A stretch of DNA of 64,000 bases from Sinonovacula constricta. Taxonomy: Eukaryota > Mollusca > Bivalvia > Cardiida > Solecurtidae. Where the stretch lies: positions 10,549,686-10,613,685 of the forward strand of contig CM017569.1 in assembly GCA_007844125.1 (NCBI GenBank). Reading direction: 5' to 3'. Shown one piece after another: positions 50,111 through 62,100 of this stretch. The notes beneath the pieces are model-generated. The model was given only the letters and a program-made list of their open reading frames with translations, did no database searches and was not told the DNA's origin. Both the position numbers and the translations under genes were made by a program. Position 1 is the first letter of the stretch. Every line of letters starts with the position of its first letter.

Positions 50111-53100
50111 ATTCAGCTGCAGAGGATCGCCCAGTTTAAATCGATACCCACCATCTTGCCAGAACACTTTATCACAACACGTCCATTCATGGGTGCCACC
50201 TGTCAATGTATGCCCCTAAGTCAGGTAAGTGGCAGACAGATAGGCGAGTTGATATTGAAAATATTTGATTGCTAATGTGTTGTTAGTTATTTTTTCATAT
50301 TACTGTAAAGGGCTATAGAATGTGCACACCCCTACTTTGGGTTTCAAATCTTAGGTAAAAATCAATAGCTTATCGATTGTATAATCCCACAGCTTAAAAA
50401 AATTGATTGGCTCTTTTAAGGTGACTACAAAGCTGTTCTCAATCTCACAAGTACTGGTACTGTTCTGACTTTTCAGTTATTCTGCCTCCCAATTGACTAA
50501 CTTATTAATTCACACTATTTTCATAATAAATTCATACCTGTGATTTCTATAGTGCTGTGTGAAGTTATTAATTACCTTCAGGTGATTGACAGTTTTAGGA
50601 AGAAATATCTGTCACCTATATAAAAAAAACACATGGTTACTGGAGATCACTAAGCCTTAACATGCACCTAATCTTGATCAGAATGGTGCACCCTCCTTTG
50701 TATATGCAGCCAATCGACAATTTCATGAAAGGTCTTTTATCAGGCATGGAGAAATGTAATTGGCAGCTGCTTATAAAAACACAACGTTCACATCCTCACT
50801 GTTCCAATCGCTATCACTCTGACAGCAATCTTATCCTCATGTCAATCATGTTGACCAGTGTAATGAGACAGACTGAAGATGAAAGTTTGTTTTAGTGTTT
50901 ACAAACAGATAATTAACTTTGCAGCCATGCAAAACAAAGGGAAATATATGTGGGACAGTTAATCATTGTTTGATTATTTTACACATTAATTGAGCAACAT
51001 TTGAAACAGCATTGAGAAAAAAATGCATGAAAAGACCATGACATGGCTGTACAAACCATCAATTCACAGAAATTACACTTATACATTCGTTTGGTCAATG
51101 AATAATACTGTTATGCAATACAGTGTTTACTTCTTCAGCGAGTTCAACAGTGTGCACAGTAAACTCACAATGGAAAATCAATCTGTAATCTTTCTTTTTA
51201 AATTTAATCCATATAAAAACTTATTGAACATACTATCTTAGTGAAAAAGAAGAAAGCTAAGTTACAAAACTGAATAAAAAAAAAAACTGCAAAAATATGA
51301 AAAATTAATGGCAGACTGGCCGTCAGCAATATAGTCTCTCTTGGTCGAGTAAGGCTTGGGGAAAAATGGATTTTATTAATAGCTCATAGAATGTGTTTAA
51401 CCCTGGCTTTTATTAAATCAATCTGTAAAAAAAAAGAAGGTGCACATTCTATAGCTCTTTACAGGCACCAAAAGTTGCAGACATTAGTGTAGAAAATTTA
51501 TATTAGGCAGCCATAAATAAGAATTTTGACAAAATCGCAACAATTTTTCAGTTGTTTGTTTCCTGCCATATCAAATACTCACTTGGTTTCTTTGTTCAAA
51601 TTCTCCTTTGTGTACTGAACCTTTCTTTGCCATTTTAACCGTGTCTCAAAATATTCCTTTAAGCATGCCATTGTGGCTTTCTTATATCCAATAAACTGAC
51701 TAATAGCATCTTAAGCCAATTTTTATATCAGATACAGTGCGCATGACATTACATTACCTTGATAGTCAGAGGTTATAACTTTCAACTGACTGATTCGGGT
51801 TTTCTCTAACTGATTGCCATTACCTGTGTTCAGAATCCCACAGAGCAGTCCTCATGGTAATCTGACAGCTTGCCTCAGATCGTTCAATTCAAGGTTGAGA
51901 CATACCAAAGTCCTAGTAATTGTCGAGGCATATCCTTGCTTACATTCAGCTAAAGCATGTATTGAGACCGGACCTAATAGCGCAATTGGTAAAGTGGGGG
52001 CTCCAGGTACTGGAGGGCACCCGGGTGAAATCCCAGGCTGTGACATACCAAAGTTGTTAAAAATGGTAATGGTATAGCTCCTTTGCTAACGGTCAAATAA
52101 GTATAAGCGAAGTTCCATGACAGTTTAGCCTGGTGTCAGGATAATGTGACAGGAGGTGGTATCATGCCAGGTGTTCACAACATACTATACACAGTGAAGG
52201 CAGCACTATATCTGCTTCAAGTGGAACCTTCTTCAGATAACTGAAATACTGTTGGTGGGAGGATAAACCCAATAAACATATATTAAGTGTATTTACCAGA
52301 CTGGGTGGCCCAGTGTCAGAATTGAAGTTACCATGTCTGGTGATTATCATGCAATGCTAATGTACTAAAGGCAGCACTAAAACTGCTTCATGTCAACACA
52401 GTCTCTAGAGGACTTTGATTTTTGGTAGGATGTTAAATCCCAAAGTGAAACTGAATGAGTCAATTGATTCATAAGAACAATAAAATTTATCATTCATCAT
52501 TTTGTTACTTGCCCTAATATTAGAAGGATTATTGTTTGTATATTTTAGAAGGACATAATTACCAGCACGACTACAACAGATGGAATGAGAAATATTTTGG
52601 ATTTGAGGCATGAACTTCGGTAAGGTTATAAAATGGCTTTCTGAGTTATACACTAGGTCTTGAAATACATATTTAAACATCATTTCAAAAATATGAGAAA
52701 TATATATTTTTTATTAAAAGTCTGACCTTTATGTAATCAATTACAGCTTTTGGGACTCTTACTCAGACATGTTAATATTATATTTTATCATATTTTATTA
52801 TATATTTAAAGAGTAGCATAGCAGTAAATGCAGCATTATATCTGCTTTCAGTGCACACTGTCTATATGGCTGTTGCATTGTTGGCCGGAAGTTTGTCCCT
52901 AACACCGATAGTGATCTTTAACTTACTGTCACATACTTCTTGTCTCCAGGGGCAGTGGGTTGTTGTCTCGCCAGTTTTCCACCCTGGTATACACTTGGAG
53001 GGCCAGGACTCACCACAAATACCCTGACCTCAGCATGGCTGTGTTGACTAGCCAAAGGTATGATGTCAATAACATGCAGTAGGGGTTTGTTCTTTAAATT

Positions 53101-56100
53101 AAAATCTTCTTACTTACCAATTTTTACTCTTAAGGTAGTCAAAATTACCAGAAATGGCAAAGTTTATAGCTGTCATTGTACAGTCAAGATTTTATTTTAC
53201 CGTACAAATATACACTCTAATAGCCAGGACCTAATTGATCGCTGTGAGCTTTTAAAAATGGTAGGTATGGCTGAGCATTGTCTGCAATTATGGTCATGCA
53301 CCAGTGGTTCTACTTGCACATTTGTTTAGGTCATTTTCCAATAATAGTTGCTAGACATCTTAATATTTATAATCACGGGATTTACTAAAATAAAACAATG
53401 TTGCTTTTTCAGAATGCTTCCATGGTGGATTATGTTGTTAAACATCACTTTTATAGTTTCAGTTTGGCTTCTTCTATAATTTGAAATTGGAGGCTACATA
53501 ATAATTATTCAAAAATCAACTTGAAATAATGAAGGTAGCAGCAATTTTTTTCAGTCTTGATCAAAAGGTCCTCAGTTTGATTCCCATTTGCTGTGATCAA
53601 ATTTGAATGTTGATTCTCGAATAAAACAAAATTGTTTTTCGTTATAATATAGAATCTGTGACAAGCCTGCCTTTTTCATACTCATGAATTAATATTATGT
53701 TAGATTAGTTTAAAGACACCCTTACAGAGCTTAGATTATATTGACTTACACTATCAGTTATTGCTCATTTATGAGAGTGGCAGTAGTATATATCATATGC
53801 AATTATGGAAACTTTTCTCAACATATGTTTTTATTTGGCCAGGGTCCGTGACATCATTAACCAGGAGTTGTTGGCAGAAGAAGGTAAATTTGTATTTTCA
53901 TGCTTTGGTGGATAATTTTATAGTTCTGTTATTACAACTTTAGCAAAGCATGCAGCGAAGTTAAATAACTTTTATAAAATTTCTTAAGGAACAACTTAAA
54001 AAACTATATTTTTTGTTAAATTGCTTCTGTTTTTGTTGTGTTTATTAGCTCACCTGAGCACTAATGTCCTCAATTTGAGCTTTTCTGATACTCCGTCGTC
54101 CGTCAACATTTTAGCTTGTGAACTATGCTAGAGGCCACAGTTTTTATCCAATCTTCATTAAACTTGGTCAGAATGCTTGGCTGCAAATGTTTGAAATAAG
54201 TTCGCAACTGGGTCATGTGGGATTAAAACGTAGGTCACTAGGTCAAGCAACTGGGTCATGTGGGATTAAAACGTAGGTCACTAGGTCAAATCTTAGAAAA
54301 AGCTTGTGAACACACTAGAGGCCACATGTATGGCCTAAGCTTTGTCATACTTAGTCAGAATGTTTGTCTGCATGAAGTCTTGGAGGAGTTCGTTTTGGGG
54401 TCACGTAGGGTCCAAATGTAGGTCACTAGGTCAAATCTTAGAAAAAGATTGTGAACAATAGAGGCCCATTTATGGCCCAATCTTCACCAAGCTTTACAGA
54501 ATGTTTTCCTGCATGTGTTTGTAACTGGGTTATGTGAGGTCAATAAGTCAGTCACTAGGTCAAATCTTGCAAAAAGCTTGTGAACACTAGAGGCCACATT
54601 TACAGGCTAATCTTCATCAAACTTGGTCACAATGTTTGGCCGTTTTTAACCCTGGACAGGTTCGTTATTGGGTCATGTGGGATCAAAAATCACTCAGAAT
54701 GCATGAGCGCACAATCCTTAAATTTGGAGGGGGCACTGGTCAGGGCGAGTAGATGAACTTTCATTTTAAAATGTTTATAATCATTAACTAGGGATTGCCG
54801 AAACCCTAATGGTTTTGGGGTCAGTGGGTAGAACCAGGTAGCAAGAAGTCATATATGTTTTACCTCTTTGTTTCTAAAGTACACAATTTTTGGAAATTAT
54901 TCAATGAAATAATTGTTCACTCATGGTTTGTCAGTAGCTCATCACATGCAATAGTTTGGGGTCTTTCTCCTTTGATACTAGCTGTATAGTCTTTAATTGA
55001 TATAAACAATCACATGTGAGTGTTGTTGTTACACAAATGTTTGACTGTTGTTTTGTTTTTGTTACAGTTAAGCTAGAGCAGAGACAGTTGGAGAAAAGAG
55101 CCCGATATATACTGAATAAGATGAAAAACCATGTCTCAAATGCTCTGACAAGGTAAAATCATGGCTTGGACGATGATAAAATATTTCTACTTACTTGCTT
55201 GTATCTTCATTGTTACCTCCTTTCTTGACACCGAATGTAGTTGTCAGAAACCTGTACAGTAACACAACATTAAAAGTCATGAAAGTAGGTTATGTGATAC
55301 TAAATCAGAATTTTTGAAGATGAACCCTTTAACAATAATATTTAAATTAACAAAATGACATTTTTTACTAAGAAATAAGAAATATATATTACCCGGTACA
55401 TTGTTGATTAAGTAACAGAAATTATAATGGCAGTTCTCTGTTAAGCATGCATGTGTGTGCCATATGATAATCAGTTGTTGACTTGGTTACAGACTGACAG
55501 CGTATGCCATATGATAATCAGTTGTTGACTTGGTTACAGACTGACAGTGATGCCATATGATAATCAGTTGTTGACTTGGTTACAGACTGACAGTGTGTGC
55601 CATATGATATCAGTTGTTACCTTGGTTACAGACTGACGGTGTGTGCCATATGATAATCAGTTGATGCCTTGGCTACAGACTGACACTTTATTACTCATGG
55701 TGATCTATTGTTGCTTTTGTTACAGACTGACAGGGTACTTTCTGCACCACTTCCTGCCCCTGATGCTGAGTGGGGTCCATGTTCACAAGGGCCAGATGAA
55801 GATGGTGCAGACAGCAGTTGGGGTGAGTGTGTAAACATGCAGTTGGGGTTACAGTTGTAGGAATGGTTTTACACCGTAAATGTGAATTAGTCAACCAAAT
55901 CAAATATTGTATATCCAGCTCTGTCAGTTCGTCCTGATCAGGATCTTTACAATTTACTGTTGAGTATCAAGTAATGTGTCATGTTCAGTTGTTAACTGTT
56001 GTTTGCAGATGACTTGCAGTGCTTATAAATAATGAAATAAATCATTGTTCAGATGGTGGTGCACGGCTGTTTGCCCCTTGTCTGTGATGGTTTTCATGTC

Positions 56101-59100
56101 ACCTTATTGCAACAGAAGAAGTAAATGATAAAGGTTTTCAAATATGTGTACTGTGTCAAGAAGATGCACCTTACACATTGAAATGAATAATTATTTTGGT
56201 TATTTTTTCTCTCACTTAGCAATCAGATAGCTTGCAGATAGATCAGTTGTTTCAGGCAGTTTTCTGAGTTTATTAAACCAGTCAAATCACTTGTTGTATT
56301 TGTATTGCAACATCATAAAATACATGACCTAATTGGGCTCACTAAAACATTTTACTATCTGCACCATATTTTTAAGTAAGAGTAAGGTAATGTAGATACA
56401 GATATTTTCTACTGATTAAATTAAAATCCAAGACACTGTAACTATTTTTATGACTATATCGTTTGCATTGGTTAAGTGTTTTGTTAAGGTCTGATTTTAA
56501 GTATGTTTTGAGTACTTGTCCACAGATAGAAGTGAAACCCATTTCAATAGGGCAGATAACCTTTTAATTTATTTGGACACAGTTATGCCCTTTTTTTAAT
56601 TTGGAATTTTCTCTGTCAGATATTTGTTCAGGTTAGTAACAGATAACATTATATATCCAGCACTGAAAAAAAGTGGAGCGTGCTGCCCTCTGACAGCTCT
56701 TGTCTTTGGAGGGGATAGGGAGATCTATAAAATTCTGTGTAATTGAGCAATAAATTTTTTTTTCAAGTGTACCTTAAAATTATGAAAAAAGGACATTACC
56801 CAGGGAACCACTAGCTAACCAGTTAGTGTCTACAACTGAGCACCCTCTTTGTCTTTATATATAAATTGGAACATGTGTGTGTTTGGTATATTGTTAGTAC
56901 ATACTGTGCAGTTGAAATTGAGCAAAATCACACAGGTTTCACAAAACCAGTTCATAAATCAAAATTGTAATTTATATAGTGGTTATATGGTCCATAATGT
57001 AACATTGTGGAATCTTTGTAAAATGTAGATGGTAGATGATGTCAACTCCTGCAAATTAGCATGAAGGATTTTTCAACTGTGGCATATTTTGGGTGGGAGA
57101 TTTTAAAGATGGGCGAATTGCTCTGTAAATCACCTTAATTATGTTGTTACTACATTCATGTATATATAAAAAAAAAACACGTCCTTCCTCAACTATTTCA
57201 GCGAGGTGTGCCAGTCCTATACTTGCCCCTACACCGGAGTCACCTGGACTATATCCTCATCACATTCATCCTCTGGAATTATGACATTAGAAATCCACAG
57301 ATAGCTGCTGGAGATAACCTCAATATTTTTTTCTTTTCGTAAGTTGCTGTTGTTTTTCAGCTCCTTAGTCTGTTGTTTTGTGTTTGTTTTTGTGTGTGTG
57401 TTTTTTTATAAGAATACTAATCAGTAGATAGAACCTTATCATTCTTATATGTAACATCATCATTGCTTTGTATCTGCACCAACTTATTACACATTTTCTA
57501 CTGAGTGTTTTTTGTTTTTAGTTCACCTGAGCACAACATGCTTGAGATCAGCTTTTCTGACACCGCTTCGTCTATTGTCAACATTTTAGGTTGTTGACAC
57601 ACTAGAGGCCAGAGTTTTTATTTAATCTTCATCAAACTTGGTCAGAATGTTTGTCTGCATGAAATCTTGGATGAGCTCATTATTGGGTCACCTGGGGGTC
57701 AAAAAGGGAGCGATTAAGGGTCATCGTGGTCCTCTTGTTTTGAATATATTGCAATGACCAGTTATGATCAATATATTAATATCCAGCTATTTTTTATGGA
57801 GGAAGACCCTGAACAAATTTATGGGTAAAACCCCAGGCACACCACAGGTCAGCTGGAAGACCTGCTTACATTATGTCCTTTGCCCTGAACAGGATTCCAA
57901 CCATTGAGGTGGGAGGGGCTAAGCAGTCAGAGGAGTTACAAATCAGCATAACTGAGTAACTGTTATGGAAAGTGATAATTTTTCGTTTCAAAACAATGGG
58001 ATAAAAAAGTGCACATGTTGGAAAACAATGGGTTTTTTTTTAAAACAATGGGTTTTTTTTAAAAAGGAATGTTTTTTGACACGACTTCACACATGATTTA
58101 TTTTGATTATAAAGCATATGCATTTTATCAAAATAAAAACTATTCATGTTTTACATAAAGTTTCTTTTCATAACACAATCCCTTATAGAAGTCACAGTCT
58201 TATAGGCAATGTTATTCAAGAACTTTGATAAATTCTCCTCTGTTTTGCACTTCTCCACTCTGAAATTACTTCATTGTAATCAATGTAATCTGTACAGGTT
58301 TTAATGAGCATCAGTTTATGCTAATTTTCAATAAGAAGCCTATTACGGCCCTTAGTGAGGAAAATCCGTAATTCTACGTTGGCCTTGGCCAGTGATGGAT
58401 AATTTCTTTTTTGGTGGCATGCTTTAGTTTTGGCTGAACAGATGCCAGAAACAAAAATAAAACAATATTGATTTTCGACGTTAATGAGCGCACTATGAAA
58501 TTATAACACTCCAAAACGGGAACCAATAATACCTACGTCACCGGTGTTATAGTAAATTTTTATTGCTTAAAAATCACTTAAACAACGCAAAGACTCAAAA
58601 AATGCATCAACATCCGCAAAGTATTAATTTCGAACTTTTTTTAGTTGTCGAAAATCATTGCGTTTTTTTAGCGCACATATTTTGTAACTGTGCGTTTTTT
58701 CCCAGAAATGTGCGTGAAAAACGCAAAACGCAGACCAAAAATTATCACTGGTTATGGATCTTATTTATATTTTGTACACACAGTACAGTGCTGGAAAAAT
58801 ATGGTAGCCTGATGTCCTGGACAAGTCAAAATGCATTTTAGGACTACTTTTCATTGATCATTAAATTAGCCCGGGCAAGTCATACATCTGCGGTCAGACA
58901 AGTGACAAAAAAAAAAACAGCGGTTTTACTCATTAGCGATGAAAACAATCAATTTCATGCAAAAGGAGCATTTATCAACGACATGTAATGGCAGTACATG
59001 TACAATACACACACCTGTCCAAAACAGCCAGTCACGACGTGCAATACAAACTCTCCTACACAAAAAATAAATGAAACAAATTCTTGTTATACCTTGTTTG

Positions 59101-62100
59101 TTAGTTGTAGATATGACAATTGTGGTGTGTTAATTAAAAATAACACAAATTTTCAGACAAGACATTTTTGTCCAGGTTACTTGTCTGGGACTAGTTATTG
59201 AAAAGAAAAGTTTTCCAGCCTTGCAGTAGCTGTGGCAAGCAGCATCTGGGTGAATTGATCATCTGTAATGTTTATTTTTGTTGTTTTTCTATATTCTATC
59301 TAAATTGATTTAGTTGTTGTCTAAATTCTTTAGGATGCTGATAAAAGGTCTTGGAGGCTTTTACATTCGAAGGAAGTTGGACAAAGGGAACAAGAAAGAC
59401 AGCATGTACAGGGCAGTTCTACATACAGTATGTACTATAACATGAAATTAAGGCATTTGTTATTGGTTATTTATAAAATGAAATGAATCATTATTTATGT
59501 CTTTGTAATCATTTTTTTTTTGCTGACAATATTTTAAATATTTTCATGTAAATATTTATCATAAATGACAATACAATGTCATGCATGATCTTTATAAAAA
59601 TCCTTTTATCGTAAGAACAAGAATAAAAGTTGGTGCCTTTTCAAGATTACTTATAAATGGTACTTAGAACATTAAACCCCAGAGCAATCAGTTGTCTTAT
59701 CTGTATTTCAGTATGTGGAACAGATGCTTGTTCATGGTGAGAGTTTGGAGTTCTTCCTGGAGGGAGGCCGCAGCAGGACGGGCAAGTCCCTGCACCCCAA
59801 GGGAGGTCTCCTTTCTGTCGTTGTTGACTGTCTGACACAGGGTACAGCTTCAATAATATACACATATACCTTTTAATGTTTGGAAATATTGTCTCTGACT
59901 GACTTATAAAAGATTTATGTTTCAAATGGTACATAAGTTAAACTTTATTTGTTTTACAATACTTGTTTCATATATAAAGCTGTCATAAATGGGCACTTTC
60001 TCCTACTCAAATTTCTTTGAAATGCTGTAAGAAGGCTTTTCTTTTCAAATTTATATGTTTGTATAAGATAATGTGTTTCTGTTGTGTTTTTCCAAAAATG
60101 TTAATATTTAGGATTTAAAGCTAGTTGTCTTATTTGCACATCAGGACCTACTGTTATTTCATATGTTTCCATCTGTTATTAATTGCTTTGCTTCAAAAAG
60201 AAACCATTCAATCAACTTCAATAGTTTTTTTTCTAAGCAGTTATATGGTAATATCAATCTAACTGGTGTAAATAAAGAGCTGGGGGTTTATATAACCAAA
60301 GCCTTTGGCTATCCTTAAGTTTAAAAACTTGCTAATGCTTGTAATTTTGTTGAGAGGCAGTAACTCCCTGCTACTTGCCAATTAAGTTCACCAATGTTGT
60401 CTTCAATATAGTTGTTCTTGCCTTTGTACTGGACCTCAATATTCTTAAGCACATATTTTTGCTGTTTTTAGTTTTTTAGTAACTTGTTCTGTCATCTTCA
60501 GGTGTGATAGAAGATGTGTATGTCGTTCCTGTCAGTATTAGCTATGAGAAACTTCTTGATGGAAACTTCCAGAATGAACAGATGGTAGGTAGTATTATAT
60601 GGGAAAATAGAAATTATATATTTTTCTCTGATACAATACTATCCTACTATTATGATAGAAGAAGATTTCATCACATAAATTCTTTACCTCTCCTGCTAAG
60701 GACTCATATCACCAAAGTTTGGGGCTCAATAGTTCAGGCATGATTTTATTCTGCTTCAAAGCGGAATTCCTCTTTTTGTCGCGTCCGATTTTTAATTTTA
60801 ATTTCCGCTCCAGATTCAAAATCACTTTTCGTTGATATTGTTTCGCTTTTTACATTTACCGGCATGTTTCCGGTTTGTGAAATGTGAGCCGCAATCTGAT
60901 TGGCTTAGATCGAAGCGTTGTCCAATGGTTAAACGCGTATTAAATGAGTTTGGGTTACAAATGCCATGTGAGTATCATGGCTACGAAAGTTGTGGAGAGG
61001 CAAGAAAATACAAAGCTCTTAGTGGATAAAGGGGTTAAACGTTGACGGGGAGCCAGTTCGATGTTTTATTATAAAGCTTGACATGAGAGGACTGGCAAAG
61101 TGTGAACTTTGCAACAAGAATATAAATTACGGTGGGAGAGTTGGAGGAGTCTGGAGCAACATATGATAAAAAAAAACTCCATAGGGATAATCTGAAGTTA
61201 GTAAGATTTTTTTAATTACCAACATCAATGTTTGACCTATATTTCCTCTGTACACAAGGATCTATTGTAAAAAAATTTCCCCCACTGGGATGTAGTTTTA
61301 ATGGAATATCAAAGTGTTCCAAAAAATATCTAGTTCTGGGCATGAAAAATCATAACATTTTTTTCAAGTTTGGAAAAATCTATAAAAAAAACTACTTGAT
61401 TTTGAAAACATCAAAAGGTGCTCAGGAGAGGCCCAGAATGCAGGATTTTGCACCATTTTTCCAAGAGCTTCTTCCCCCGGCCGTAAAACCTTTAATTAAA
61501 CCGGTAAAACCCTGTATTTTCCTTTTCAGCTTTTTTTATTCAAACTTAAAAACATGCCTAAATAGTTATTCGTTGGAACTCAAACCAGTCAATAACTGGC
61601 TGTTCAACATGAACACTCCCGATAAAACAAAATAGTATTTACAGCCGTCAGATGCTTTAACTACTGATTGTATTAACATGCATTTATGTGTATTTTTTGT
61701 GCAGTATGTACATTATAGTTTTGTCATACAGGGTGTCCCAAAGAAGAAAGAAACATTCTTGAATGCCATGAGTGCTATCTGGAAGGTTATCAGAGGGTTC
61801 TATGGAAGTGTCCGTGTCGACTTCGCCCAGCCCTTCTCATTGAAGGTTAGAGTTAATATTTATTGAAGGCAGTTCTGTGTAAATTAAGTCAGCATGGTCA
61901 AAGTATTTCTTGACCTGAAGAAGCCTTAAACCAGGATTATCATACTTTGAAGCCTGCCTTACAGGAGAAGGGATCCACTCTACCCAGCCAAGACTTCAAG
62001 TCCTGTAGCATGTATTTGAGACATAATATTCATCATAAGTGTAGTCAAATGTAAAATTGAAACAAATAAAACCTAAAATTATAATTTAGATAACTTGAAC

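Noticed and set aside
51959..52035. tRNA gene
   Set aside because: Same reasoning: a tRNA-like SINE head continuing into a SINE core and tail.
61228..61635. 135-codon plus-strand ORF
   Set aside because: Low-complexity, Phe/Lys-rich translation of AT-rich repeat sequence between GPAM exons; no domain or splice context.
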